Of a stretch of 64,000 nt of DNA, positions 38,363 to 48,590 are shown piece after piece. The translations under genes and the position numbers were made by a program. The notes under the pieces were generated by a model. The model did no database searches and was not told where the DNA came from. It saw nothing but the letters and a program-made list of their open reading frames with translations. Origin of the DNA: Mycolicibacter sp. MU0102 (GTDB taxonomy: Bacteria; Actinomycetota; Actinomycetes; Mycobacteriales; Mycobacteriaceae); contig NZ_OY726398.1 in the NCBI RefSeq assembly GCF_963378105.1, positions 3,534,001 to 3,598,000 of the forward strand. The letters run 5' to 3'. Every line of letters starts with the position of its first letter. Position 1 is the stretch's first letter.

Positions 38363-39097
38363 GTGCTGGGTCTGCCCGAAACGGTGCGTGCCTGCCTGTT
38401 CGACCTCGATGGCGTGCTCACCGACACCGCCAGCGTGCATACCCGAGCCTGGAAAGCAATGTTCGACGCCTACCTGTCGGGGCGCGCCGAACGCACCGGT
38501 GAACCTTTCGTGCCGTTCGACCCCGACGGCGACTATCGGCGCTTCGTCGACGGCCGCAAACGCGACGACGGCGTGCGCGCGTTTCTGGCCAGCCGCGGCA
38601 TCACGCTGCCCGACGGCGCCGACGACGACCCACCCGACGCCGAAACCGTGCACGGTCTGGGCAACCGCAAGAACGAGGCGTTCCGGGTGACGCTGCAGGC
38701 CGACGGCGTGGAGGTGTTCGAGGGGTCCCGGCGCTACCTGGCAGCGGTCACCGCCGCCGGCCTGGCCACCGCCGTGGTGTCGGCCAGCGCCAACGCCGGT
38801 GACGTGCTGGCGCTCACCGGTCTGGAGAAATTCATTGCGCAGCGGGTCGACGGCGTGACGCTGCGCACCGAACACATCGCGGGCAAGCCCGCACCGGACT
38901 CGTTCCTGCGGGCGGCGCAGCTGCTCGGTGTCACCCCCGCCGCGGCCGCGGTGTTCGAGGACGCGCTGTCGGGGGTGGCGGCCGGTCGAGCCGGCGGGTT
39001 CGGCTTCGTGGTGGGCGTCGACCGGGTGGGCCAGCGCGATGACCTGCTGAGCCACGGCGCCGATGTCGTCGTCACCGATCTGGATCAACTCTTGTGA
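38363..39097 (+). CDS. Beta-phosphoglucomutase family HAD hydrolase (Rv3400-like)
   Basis: 244-residue HAD protein that should isomerise beta-glucose-1-phosphate to glucose-6-phosphate. The catalytic motif is [24 protein letters not shown] (nucleophile Asp plus acid-base Asp), followed by [38 protein letters not shown] and [18 protein letters not shown] 38363 is chosen because GGAGGGAG lies about seven bases upstream and the match to the Rv3400 family begins with [17 protein letters not shown]. It is followed after 10 bases by the GH65 gene, its expected pathway partner. Confidence 0.93.
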   Translation: MLGLPETVRACLFDLDGVLTDTASVHTRAWKAMFDAYLSGRAERTGEPFVPFDPDGDYRRFVDGRKRDDGVRAFLASRGITLPDGADDDPPDAETVHGLGNRKNEAFRVTLQADGVEVFEGSRRYLAAVTAAGLATAVVSASANAGDVLALTGLEKFIAQRVDGVTLRTEHIAGKPAPDSFLRAAQLLGVTPAAAAVFEDALSGVAAGRAGGFGFVVGVDRVGQRDDLLSHGADVVVTDLDQLL

Positions 39098-39107
39098 AAG
39101 CGGGCCG

Positions 39108-41468
39108 ATGATCTCCGAGGATTACTTTCCGATAGAACCGTGGCAGATCCGCGAAACCCACCTCGACCTTGATCTGCTCGGGCAGACCGAATCCCTGTTC
39201 GCCCTGTCCAACGGACACATCGGCTTACGCGGCAACCTCGATGAGGGCGAACCGCACGGCCTGCCCGGCACCTACCTGAACTCGTTCTACGAGGTGCGGC
39301 CGCTGCCGCACGCCGAGTCCGGGTTCGGTTACCCGCAGGCCGGGCAGACCGTCGTCGACGTCACCAACGGAAAGATCATCCGGCTGATGGTCGACGACGA
39401 ACCGCTGGATGTCCGCTACGGCGAGCTGATCGACCACGAGCGCATCCTCGACCTGCGGGCGGGCACCCTGTCCCGCCACATCCATTGGCGCTCACCAGCG
39501 AAGAAACAGGTCAAGGCGCATTCGACCCGGCTGGTGTCGCTGGCGCAGCGCAGCGTCGCGGCCATCGAATACGTCGTCGAGGCGATCGACGAATTCGTCC
39601 GTGTGACAGTGCAATCCGAACTGGTCGCCAACGAGGACCAGCCCCCGACCTCCACCGACCCGCGGGTTGCGGCGATCCTGGAGAATCCGCTGGAGCCCGT
39701 CGAGTGCGAGAACACCGACACCGGTGCGGTACTGGTGCATCGCACCCGGGCCAGCGAACTGATGATGGCTGCGGCCATGGATCACGAGGTTGAGGTACCC
39801 GGCCGGGTCCAGGTCTCCACGATGACAATTCAAGACGTGGCGGCGACCACCGTGGTGTGCGGCCTGCGCCCGGGGCAGAAACTGCGCATCGTCAAATACC
39901 TGGCCTACGGCTGGTCCAGTGAGCGGTCCCGGCCCGCGCTGCGCGATCAGGCCATCGCGGCGCTGACCGGTGCCCGCTACAGCGGCTGGCAGGGGCTGAT
40001 CGACGCCCAACGCGCCTACCTCGACGAGTTCTGGGACGGTGCCGACGTCGAGGTCCACGGCGACCCGGACTGCCAGCAGGCGATCCGCTTCGCGTTGTTC
40101 CACCTGCTGCAGGCCAGTGCCCGCGCCGAACGTCGCGCCATCCCCAGCAAGGGTCTGACCGGCACCGGTTATGACGGCCATACCTTCTGGGACAGCGAGA
40201 GTTTCATCCTGCCGGTGTTGATCTACACCGCTCCGCACGCCGCGGCCGACGCGCTGCGCTGGCGAGCGACCACGCTCGATCTCGCGCGCGGGCGAGCCAC
40301 CGAACTGGGGCTGTCCGGCGCGGCTTTCCCATGGCGGACGATCCGTGGTCAGGAGTGCTCCGGGTATTGGCCGGCGGGCACCGCCGCCTGGCACATCAAC
40401 GCCGATATCGCGGCGGCGTTCGAGCAGTACCGTGTGGTCACCGGCGATGACACGGTGGAGCAGGAGTGCGGGCTGGCGGTGCTGATCGAGACCGCGCGGC
40501 TCTGGCGCTCGCTGGGGCACCACGACCGGCATGGGGTGTGGCATCTGTATGGGGTCACCGGCCCCGACGAATACACCGCGATCGTCCGGGACAACGTGTT
40601 CACCAACCTGATGGCCGCCCACAATCTGCGTACTGCCGCGCAGGCGTGCGCCCGCCACCCCGACGCCGCCCACGAACTGGGGGTCACCACCGAGGAGATG
40701 GCCGGCTGGCGGGACGCGGCCGACGCGGCGCACATCCCCTATGACGAGGAACTCGGCGTGCATCCGCAGTGCGAGGGTTTCACCACGGCCGCGGAATGGG
40801 ACTTCGACACCCGCAACACCTACCCGCTGCTGCTCAATGAACCCTATGTGCGGCTGTATCCGGCCCAGGTGGTCAAGCAGGCCGATCTGCTGCTGGCCAT
40901 GCAGTGGCGCAGCCACGCGTTCACCGACGAGCAGAAGGCCCGCAACGTCGACTATTACGAGCGACGCACAGTGCGCGACTCGTCGCTGTCGGCGTGCACC
41001 CAGGCGGTGATGTGCGCCGAGGTAGGGCATTTGGAGTTGGCCCACGACTACACCTACGAGACGGCGTTCGTCGACCTGCGCGATCTGCACGACAACACCC
41101 GCGACGGACTGCATATGGCGTCGCTGGCCGGGACCTGGCTCGCCTTGGTGGCCGGGTTCGGCGGCCTGCGTGACGACTCCGGCGTGCTGTCGTTGGATCC
41201 CGCACTGCCGGACGGGATCTCACGGCTGCGGTTCGGGTTGCGCTGGCGGGGATTTCGGGTGACGGTCGACGCCAACCACAGCAAGGTCACCTACACCCTG
41301 CGCGATGGCCCCGACGGTCGGCTGACGATCAACCATGCCGGCAAGGAGGTCGAACTGAGCACACAGTCCCCGACCACGCTGCCGGCCCGTCGGCGGGAAC
41401 CGCTGTTGCCCACCCCGACGCAGCCGCCCGGCCGCGAACCGAAGCACCGCCGGGAGGTGGCGCGGTAA
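39108..41468 (+). CDS. Glycoside hydrolase family 65 disaccharide phosphorylase (Rv3401-like)
   Basis: 786-residue GH65 enzyme. The N-terminal beta-sandwich starts EPWQIRETHLDLDLLGQTESLFALSNGHIGLRGNLDEG. The (alpha/alpha)6 catalytic barrel includes HTFWDSESFILPVL, FPWRTIRGQECSGYWPAGTAAWHINADIA and the general acid Glu in VTGPDEYTAIVRDNVFTN. VVKQADLLLAM is the phosphate-site region. Relatives phosphorolyse maltose, trehalose or kojibiose to beta-glucose-1-phosphate, which fits the preceding beta-phosphoglucomutase. The exact sugar cannot be told. The last about 35 residues are a proline/arginine-rich tail. Confidence 0.93.
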   Translation: MISEDYFPIEPWQIRETHLDLDLLGQTESLFALSNGHIGLRGNLDEGEPHGLPGTYLNSFYEVRPLPHAESGFGYPQAGQTVVDVTNGKIIRLMVDDEPLDVRYGELIDHERILDLRAGTLSRHIHWRSPAKKQVKAHSTRLVSLAQRSVAAIEYVVEAIDEFVRVTVQSELVANEDQPPTSTDPRVAAILENPLEPVECENTDTGAVLVHRTRASELMMAAAMDHEVEVPGRVQVSTMTIQDVAATTVVCGLRPGQKLRIVKYLAYGWSSERSRPALRDQAIAALTGARYSGWQGLIDAQRAYLDEFWDGADVEVHGDPDCQQAIRFALFHLLQASARAERRAIPSKGLTGTGYDGHTFWDSESFILPVLIYTAPHAAADALRWRATTLDLARGRATELGLSGAAFPWRTIRGQECSGYWPAGTAAWHINADIAAAFEQYRVVTGDDTVEQECGLAVLIETARLWRSLGHHDRHGVWHLYGVTGPDEYTAIVRDNVFTNLMAAHNLRTAAQACARHPDAAHELGVTTEEMAGWRDAADAAHIPYDEELGVHPQCEGFTTAAEWDFDTRNTYPLLLNEPYVRLYPAQVVKQADLLLAMQWRSHAFTDEQKARNVDYYERRTVRDSSLSACTQAVMCAEVGHLELAHDYTYETAFVDLRDLHDNTRDGLHMASLAGTWLALVAGFGGLRDDSGVLSLDPALPDGISRLRFGLRWRGFRVTVDANHSKVTYTLRDGPDGRLTINHAGKEVELSTQSPTTLPARRREPLLPTPTQPPGREPKHRREVAR

Positions 41469-41490
41469 ACCCGTGCGACGACCCCGCGAT

Positions 41491-41533
41491 TTCGGCGCGG
41501 TTGCGCCCGCTCAGCGGGAATTACCGCGCCGAA
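41491..41533. terminator. Nested hairpin between convergent GH65 and choD genes
   Basis: Outer arms TTCGGCGCGGT (41491-41501) and ACCGCGCCGAA (41523-41533) are perfectly complementary, with an inner stem CCCGC-TCA-GCGGG (41506-41518). It lies 22 bases after the GH65 stop and just before the choD stop, so it can end transcription from both sides. No T-run follows, as is common in mycobacteria. Confidence 0.7.
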
Positions 41534-41537
41534 TTCA

Positions 41538-43265
41538 CTACTTCCAGCGCAGCGCGCCGAAGGCGCTGTCGGGCACCGCCGCGTTCTTCGGCGCGATCGG
41601 GTCCAGCCGCCGGTAGGGCTCGTTCTGGGCCGGCCGCAGATCGGCCTCGCCCTTGTTGGGCCACAGTGACGCGGCCCGCTCGGCCTGCGCGGTGATCGAC
41701 AGCGACGGGTTGACGCCGAGGTTGGCCGAGACCGCCGCACCGTCCATCACCGCCAAGGTCGGGTAGCCGTACACCCGCTGGTAGGGGTCGATGACGCCGT
41801 GCTCGGGGCTGTCACCGATCGCCGCGCCGCCCAAGAAGTGCGCGGTCAGCGGGATGTTGAACAGCTCGCCCCAGGTGCCGCCGGCCACCCCATCGATCTT
41901 GGCGGCGATGCGGCGGGTGACCTCGTTGCCGACCGGAATCCAGCTCGGGTTCGGCTCGCCGTGACCCTGCTTGCTGCTGTAGCGGCGGATCCCCAGCTTG
42001 CCGCGTTTGGTGAAGGTGGTGATCGAGTTGTCCAGGTGCTGCATGACCAGCGCGATCACGGTGCGTTCGCTCCAGTCCTTGGGGTTCAGCAGCCGCAGGA
42101 TGTTGCGGGGGTCTTCACGGCCCTGGTTCAGCAGTTGCTTCCAGCGCGGCACATCGGTGCTTTTCCCACCCCCCGGGCTTGGTCCATCGGTCATCAGGGT
42201 CTGCAACAGCCCCATGGCGTTGGAGCCCTTGCCGTAGCGGACCGGCTCGACGTGGGTGTCGGCAGTGGGATGAATCGAGGAGGTGATCGCCACGCCGTGG
42301 GTCAGGTCCAGATCCGGATTCACGCTCAATGTCGCCGCACCCACGATGGATTCGGAGTTGGTGCGGGTCAGCACTCCGAGCTTGTCGGACAGGTTGGGCA
42401 GCTTGCCCTTGTCGCGCATCTTGAACAGCAGCCGCTGGGTGTTGTAGGTGCCGGCGGCCAGGATCAGATACCGGGCGGTGAAGGTCTTGCGGTGCCGACG
42501 CGCACGCAGGCCGGTTCGCACCGTCGTCACCTGCCACAACCCGTCGGCCCCCTGCTCGAAGGCGGTCACCGTCGTCATCGGATGCACCTGTGCGCCATTC
42601 GATTCCGCCAGATACAGGTAGTTCTTGACCAACGTGTTCTTGGCGCCCCAGCGGCAGCCCGTCATGCATTCGCCGCACTCGATGCACCCGGTGCGTTTCG
42701 GGCCGGCGCCGCCGAAGAACGGGTCGGCCACCGTCTTGCCCGGCTCCTTGGCTCCACTGGCGCCCTCCGGGCCGAAGAACACCCCGACCGGGGTGGCCAC
42801 GAACGTGTCGCCGACCCCCATCTCATCGGCGACCTGCTTGACGATGCGGTCCGCGTCGGTGAAGGTCGGGTTCTTGACCACGCCGAGCATCCGCTGGGCC
42901 TGGTCGTAGTGCGGCGTCAGCTCGGCGCGCCAGTCGGTGATGTGTGCCCACTGCTTATCGGCGAAGAACGGCTCCGGCGGTACATAGAGGGTGTTGGCGT
43001 AGTTCAGCGACCCGCCGCCGACCCCAGCCCCGGCCAGCACCATGACGTTGTTGAGCAGGTGGATGCGCTGGATGCCGTAGCACCCCAGCTTCGGCGCCCA
43101 CAGAAACTCGCGCAGGTGCCAGGAGTTCTTGGCGAAATCCTTGTCGGCGTATCGGCGGCCGGCTTCCAGTACGCCGACCCGATAGCCCTTCTCGGTCAGC
43201 CGCAGCGCGCTCACGCTGCCACCGAAACCCGAGCCGATGATCAGGACGTCGTAGTCAGGCTCCAT
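41538..43265 (-). CDS. choD: GMC-family cholesterol oxidase homologue ChoD
   Basis: 575-residue flavoprotein of the glucose-methanol-choline oxidoreductase family. The FAD-binding motif is MEPDYDVLIIGSGFGGSVSALRLTEKGYRVGVLEAGRRY, then GAGVGGGSLNYANTLYVPP, a cysteine-rich CIECGECMTGCRWGAKNTLVKNYL, and the C-terminal HFLGGAAIGDSPEHGVIDPYQRVYGYPTLAVMDGAAVSANLGVNPSLSI with the catalytic His/Asn region. It is annotated as cholesterol oxidase in M. tuberculosis, but its true substrate is debated. ATG 43265 gives the standard start; two further in-frame codons lie upstream. Confidence 0.93.
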   Translation of the reverse strand: MEPDYDVLIIGSGFGGSVSALRLTEKGYRVGVLEAGRRYADKDFAKNSWHLREFLWAPKLGCYGIQRIHLLNNVMVLAGAGVGGGSLNYANTLYVPPEPFFADKQWAHITDWRAELTPHYDQAQRMLGVVKNPTFTDADRIVKQVADEMGVGDTFVATPVGVFFGPEGASGAKEPGKTVADPFFGGAGPKRTGCIECGECMTGCRWGAKNTLVKNYLYLAESNGAQVHPMTTVTAFEQGADGLWQVTTVRTGLRARRHRKTFTARYLILAAGTYNTQRLLFKMRDKGKLPNLSDKLGVLTRTNSESIVGAATLSVNPDLDLTHGVAITSSIHPTADTHVEPVRYGKGSNAMGLLQTLMTDGPSPGGGKSTDVPRWKQLLNQGREDPRNILRLLNPKDWSERTVIALVMQHLDNSITTFTKRGKLGIRRYSSKQGHGEPNPSWIPVGNEVTRRIAAKIDGVAGGTWGELFNIPLTAHFLGGAAIGDSPEHGVIDPYQRVYGYPTLAVMDGAAVSANLGVNPSLSITAQAERAASLWPNKGEADLRPAQNEPYRRLDPIAPKNAAVPDSAFGALRWK

Positions 43266-43325
43266 AGCCAGCAAGTATGACCGTACTCACCGGTAACTTG
43301 CTAGATAGGCTGCCCTTACCTGGCG

Positions 43326-43350
43326 GGTTCCTGACCGGCGGTCAGGAACC
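43326..43350 (-). terminator. Perfect 11-bp hairpin at the end of guaB3
   Basis: GGTTCCTGACC (43326-43336) and GGTCAGGAACC (43340-43350) are perfectly complementary around a three-base loop. The guaB3 stop codon (43342-43344) lies inside the stem, so the hairpin overlaps the last codons. Probable terminator separating guaB3 from choD. Confidence 0.7.
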
Positions 43351-44490
43351 GACGGTCAGGCCGACCTTCTGGAACTCCTTGAGATCGCAGTAGCCGGCCT
43401 TGGCCATCGCACGACGCAGCCCGCCGACCAGGTTCAGCGAGCCGAACGGGTCGTCGGAGGGGCCCTCGAGCACCTGCGCCAGGCTGGGACGCTCCCCGTA
43501 GGCGACCTGCATCAGCGCGCCGCGCGGCAGGGAGGGGTGCGCGGCTGCCGACGGCCAGTACCAGCCGTCGCCTTGCGCCTCGGCCGCTCCCGCCAGCGGC
43601 GTGCCCAGCACCACCGCGTCGGCGCCGCAGGCGATCGCCTTGGCCAGATCGCCGGACGTGTGGATGTCGCCATCGGCCAGCACGTGCACGTAGCGCCCGC
43701 CGGTCTCATCGAGGTATTCGCGGCGCGCGGCGGCCGCGTCGGCGATCGCGGTGGCCATCGGCACCGAGATGCCCAGGACCTCATCGGAGGTGGTCACCCC
43801 GGAGGTGGAGCCGTAGCCGACGATCACCCCGGCCGCGCCGGTCCGCATCAGGTGCAGCGCGGTGCGGTGGTCGATCACGCCGCCGGCCACCACCGGGATG
43901 TCCAGCTCGGAGATGAAGGTCTTCAAGTTGAGCGGTTCGCCGGCTCCGTCGCGGTCCACCGCGACCCGCTCAGCGGAGATGATGGTGCCCTGGATGACCA
44001 GCAGGTCGACCCCGGCGGCCAACAGCGCCGGGGTCAGTGCCGCGGCGTTCTGCGGGCTCACCCGGACCGCGGTGGTCACGCCGGCCTCGCTGATACGCGC
44101 CACCGCGGCGCCGAGCAGCTCGGGGTTCAGCGGCGCGGCGTGCAACTGCTGCAGCAGCCGGATCGCCGCCGAGGGCTCCGGCTCCTTGGCGGCAGCCTCG
44201 GTCACCTGGGCGATCTTGGCCTCGACGTCGGCGTGGCGGCCGATCAGTCCTTCGCCGTTGAGCACACCCAGTCCACCGAGCCGGCCCAGTTCGATGGCGA
44301 ACTCCGGGGAGACCAGCGCGTCGGTGGGATGAGCCAGGACCGGCATCTCGAAGCGGTAGGCGTCCAGCTGCCAGGCGGTGGACACGTCCTTGGAGGAACG
44401 CGTACGCCGGGACGGCACGATGTTGATGTCATCGAGCTCGTAGGTGCGACGGGCGGTGCGGCCCATGCCGATCTCAACCATGTCACGCAT
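43342..44490 (-). CDS. guaB3: GuaB3, IMP dehydrogenase-family protein
   Basis: 382-residue IMPDH/GMP reductase-family protein found next to guaB2 in actinobacteria. It has the TIM barrel (RRTYELDDINIVPSRRTRSSKDVSTAWQLDAYRFEMPVLAHPTDALVSPEFA, GAAGVIVGYGSTSGVTTSD, GADAVVLGTPLAGAAEA) but no CBS domains. The catalytic loop reads GYGSTSG, lacking the cysteine of active IMP dehydrogenases (GSICTT in GuaB2 here), so classical IMPDH activity is unlikely. It follows guaB2 by 65 bases in the same direction. Confidence 0.95.
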   Translation of the reverse strand: MRDMVEIGMGRTARRTYELDDINIVPSRRTRSSKDVSTAWQLDAYRFEMPVLAHPTDALVSPEFAIELGRLGGLGVLNGEGLIGRHADVEAKIAQVTEAAAKEPEPSAAIRLLQQLHAAPLNPELLGAAVARISEAGVTTAVRVSPQNAAALTPALLAAGVDLLVIQGTIISAERVAVDRDGAGEPLNLKTFISELDIPVVAGGVIDHRTALHLMRTGAAGVIVGYGSTSGVTTSDEVLGISVPMATAIADAAAARREYLDETGGRYVHVLADGDIHTSGDLAKAIACGADAVVLGTPLAGAAEAQGDGWYWPSAAAHPSLPRGALMQVAYGERPSLAQVLEGPSDDPFGSLNLVGGLRRAMAKAGYCDLKEFQKVGLTVGS

Positions 44491-44555
44491 GACGGGTCAG
44501 CCTCGTTTCTGTTTGCTCTGCTTGTCTGCACGCAGACGCGGGAACGAACGCCTGC

Positions 44556-46151
<1,596 letters not shown>

Positions 46152-46273
46152 CTACAAAGCCGGGGTGAAAAGTCCATCCTAATAGCGGCGCGCAGCTGCT
46201 TTCGCCCGCCACCACCCTTGACCTCCGGGCGGGCCCCTGGACCCACCGCTGGCGTTCTGTCGTGGCGACTGCG

Positions 46274-46287
46274 TACCCTGATGGGCG
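46274..46287 (+). promoter_or_regulatory. Possible -10 element giving a leaderless start for the DUF5319 gene
   Basis: TACCCT at 46274-46279 lies seven bases before GTG 46287, the spacing of mycobacterial leaderless promoters (TANNNT). No Shine-Dalgarno sequence is visible. Confidence 0.35.
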
Positions 46288-46691
46288 TGCGTGACCACCT
46301 GCCACCCGGTTTGCCACCCGACCCGTTCGCCGACGATCCGCATGACCCGTCTGCCGCACTGGACGCCGTCGAACCGGGCCAGCCGCTGGACCCGCAGGAA
46401 CGGACCGCAGTCGAGGCCGACCTCGCCGATCTGGCGGTCTACGAAGCGTTATTGGCGCACAGGGGAATTCGCGGCCTGGTGGTGTGCTGCGACGACTGCC
46501 AGCAGGACCACTACCACGACTGGGACATGCTGCGCGCCAACCTGCTGCAGCTGCTCATCGACGGCACCGTCCGGCCGCACGAGCCGGCCTACGACCCGGA
46601 GCCGGACAGTTACGTAACGTGGGATTACTGCCGCGGCTATGCCGATGCGTCGCTCAACGGGGCGACCTCGGAAGCCGACGGCTACCGCTGA
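46287..46691 (+). CDS. DUF5319 conserved protein (Rv3412-like)
   Basis: 134-residue acidic protein of unknown function, highly conserved in mycobacteria. It starts VRDHLPPGLPPDPFADDPHDPSAALDAVEPGQPLDPQERTAVEADLADLAVYEALLAHRGIRGLVVCCDDCQQDHYHDWDML. The CCDDCQQDHYHDW stretch with clustered Cys and His residues could bind a metal. GTG 46287 is preferred over ATG 46281 because it matches the family start and a leaderless promoter spacing. In M. tuberculosis it is followed by rsdA-sigD; here the next gene is the Rv3415c homologue, with stops back to back. Confidence 0.9.
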   Translation: MRDHLPPGLPPDPFADDPHDPSAALDAVEPGQPLDPQERTAVEADLADLAVYEALLAHRGIRGLVVCCDDCQQDHYHDWDMLRANLLQLLIDGTVRPHEPAYDPEPDSYVTWDYCRGYADASLNGATSEADGYR

Positions 46692-47489
46692 TCAACGCCG
46701 CCAGGTTCCGCCGCGGTGGACCACCAGCTGTGCGGCCTCATCACGCAGACCGCGTAACTCTTCAGCCGTCCGCGTAGTACTGCCGACATCGGCCAACATG
46801 CACGCCAGCGCCCATTGCAGGGGAATCAGCCCCAGCCGACCGGTGTCCTGCAGTGCGCCCTCGGCCACGACGCGCGCTCGATCGAGGTTCCCCGCGCAGC
46901 ACAGCGCGCCGGCCAGCACCACCTGACTTTTCACCCGGTGCCGCACCATGCCGTCGCTCACCAGCTCGCACGCCTGCTCGGCATGACGCACCGCGGTGGC
47001 TCCGTCGCCGGTGACCATCGCCAATTCCGCGGTCACCCAATGCCGGCGGACCGCCAGGCGCGGCACAGCGGTGGACGGCTCCGAATCGGCTCGGGCCAAC
47101 AGTGCCGCCGACGCCGCGAAACGCCCGACCCCCAGGGCGTCGGCGGCGAGCCCGACCAGCGCATCGGCGCGGGCCTGCGGGTCGACTTCGCGGTCATTGA
47201 GGGTCAGTGCCAGCGCCCGGCCGTCGAAGCCGCGGGCCAAATCGTGCCCGCCGAGTTGGCGCAGGAACGAGCCCCGGGTGCTGTATGCCAGGGAGGCCAG
47301 CGGCCCAGCCGGCACCTCGCGCAGCAACGCGGCCAGATCGGCGGTGGCGCTGGCGTAGCGCCCCTGCCCCCCGGCCGCGACGGCACGCAGCCACCGCTGC
47401 CGGGGATTGGTCGCCTTGGGCAGGGGCCAGCGGCCGGGTTCATCGCCGAACGCGGCGGCCACTAGGACGGCATTTGGGTCGTCAATCAT
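46692..47489 (-). CDS. Conserved helical-repeat protein (Rv3415c-like)
   Basis: 265-residue protein without catalytic motifs. The sequence is rich in paired alpha helices reminiscent of TPR repeats: QGRYASATADLAALLREVP, ARADALVGLAADALGVGRFAASAALLARADSE, RRHWVTAELAMVTGDGATAVRHAEQACELV and KSQVVLAGALCCAGNLDRARVVAEGAL. Position beside DUF5319 and whiB3 is as for M. tuberculosis Rv3415c. Function unknown; a protein-interaction role is inferred from the repeat fold. Divergent from whiB3 across 256 bases that contain a palindrome GCGGTACCGC at 47506-47515. Confidence 0.82.
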   Translation of the reverse strand: MIDDPNAVLVAAAFGDEPGRWPLPKATNPRQRWLRAVAAGGQGRYASATADLAALLREVPAGPLASLAYSTRGSFLRQLGGHDLARGFDGRALALTLNDREVDPQARADALVGLAADALGVGRFAASAALLARADSEPSTAVPRLAVRRHWVTAELAMVTGDGATAVRHAEQACELVSDGMVRHRVKSQVVLAGALCCAGNLDRARVVAEGALQDTGRLGLIPLQWALACMLADVGSTTRTAEELRGLRDEAAQLVVHRGGTWRR

Positions 47490-47745
47490 CGCTGCGCGAC
47501 GTTACGCGGTACCGCATACGCATAACCACTCCACAGAATGCGGAATAACATCCACTCTCACGGAAACTCCACCCGTTTAGGCCAGCCTTTCTTAACCATC
47601 ACGTTGGTTTTACTTCAGATCGTTTAGTTACCGTCCCCTCGGCGCCGGAAGACAGCCGGCGCTGTTTTACGCGCACCACCCAGATACCGCTCGACAAGCC
47701 GCATCCCAAAGATCCGGCCCCAACAGCGTTTTGAGAGGGGTTCCC

Positions 47746-48036
47746 ATGCCACAGGTTGAGCAATTGCCCGGGCGCAACGCGGACGTATGGGATTGGCAGC
47801 TCCGGGGTGCGTGTCGAGGTGTCGACTCATCGGTGTTCTTCCCGCCCGACGGCGAGCGCGGCCGCGCCCGGGCCCAGCGCGAGCAGAACGCCAAGAAGTG
47901 GTGCCGCAGTTGCCCGGTGCTGGAACAGTGCCGGACGCACGCACTCGCCGTAGGTGAGCCCTACGGCATCTGGGGCGGCATGTCCGAAGCCGAGCGGCAC
48001 GCCGCGCTGCGCTGCAACCTGCGCCCCAGCGGCTGA
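47746..48036 (+). CDS. whiB3: Iron-sulfur redox regulator WhiB3
   Basis: 96-residue WhiB-family [4Fe-4S] transcription factor that senses redox state and, in M. tuberculosis, partners SigA to control lipid synthesis. Four cluster cysteines are present (Cys23, Cys53, Cys56, Cys62), with the family turn GEPYGIWGGM and a basic tail. The N-terminus MPQVEQLPGRNADVWDWQL matches WhiB3 specifically. ATG 47746 has the ribosome site GAGAGGGG about eight bases upstream. The long upstream region suggests complex control. Transcription is ended by the hairpin at 48090. Confidence 0.96.
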   Translation: MPQVEQLPGRNADVWDWQLRGACRGVDSSVFFPPDGERGRARAQREQNAKKWCRSCPVLEQCRTHALAVGEPYGIWGGMSEAERHAALRCNLRPSG

Positions 48037-48089
48037 TTACTTCCCGACCGGCCGCGGCGTCACATCCGCGGCCCGTGGGCACCCTGAGC

Positions 48090-48112
48090 AGCCCCCGGTT
48101 CAGCCGGGGGCT
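48090..48112 (+). terminator. Terminator hairpin after whiB3
   Basis: AGCCCCCGG (48090-48098) pairs perfectly with CCGGGGGCT (48104-48112) around a five-base loop, 54 bases after the whiB3 stop. Confidence 0.8.
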
Positions 48113-48255
48113 GTTCGCTCACTGCACCTCCCCCGGTGTCGTCGCTGAGTTGGATACGGATCGCTCAGTTCTCCGGTCGCAGACCAGTTGCGCCATTACG
48201 CTTTTCTTTCGGCGGCCCGCGGGGCTGCGAGTGCAAGAAAAGCAAGGAGGGCGCC

Positions 48256-48567
48256 GTGAAGAAGCAGCTTCTGCTCGGAACCATCGCGGCCGGGTTCGCC
48301 GTCGGCCTCATCGGCGCACCCATCGCGAGTGCTGACGACGAGGGATTCCTCAATGAACTGCGATCCAATGGGTTTCCGGGCCTGACGCTGGGTGATCAGC
48401 AGCTGCCCGACGGCGTGGTAGTGGCCAACGGTTGGATGGCCTGCAACCGGCTGCGACTGGGCGAGAAGCCCGAACAGACGCTGGCCCAGGTGAACCCGAA
48501 CGACGCCGACAAGGGACGCATGCTGATCAATGCCGCGCAGCATCACCTGTGCCCCGACACCCTCTGA
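48256..48567 (+). CDS. Secreted DUF732 domain protein
   Basis: 103-residue exported protein. The signal peptide KKQLLLGTIAAGFAVGLIGAPIASA is cut before DDEGFL. The mature domain has the DUF732 pattern FLNELRSNGFPGLTLGDQQLPDGVVVANGWMACNRLRLGEKPEQTLAQV with two cysteines, one in MACN and one near the C-terminus (HHLCPDTL), that could form a disulfide. GTG 48256 follows AAGGAGG by five bases, a strong site. DUF732 proteins are abundant in mycobacteria but of unknown role. It is followed by the broken PE-PPE gene 24 bases on. Confidence 0.9.
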   Translation: MKKQLLLGTIAAGFAVGLIGAPIASADDEGFLNELRSNGFPGLTLGDQQLPDGVVVANGWMACNRLRLGEKPEQTLAQVNPNDADKGRMLINAAQHHLCPDTL

Positions 48568-48590
48568 CAGCCCTCGACGTCGTACGTGCG

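Noticed and set aside
43342..44490. Calling guaB3 a second functional IMP dehydrogenase
   Set aside because: The catalytic cysteine loop reads GYGSTSG instead of GSICTT and CBS domains are absent; kept only as a family member.
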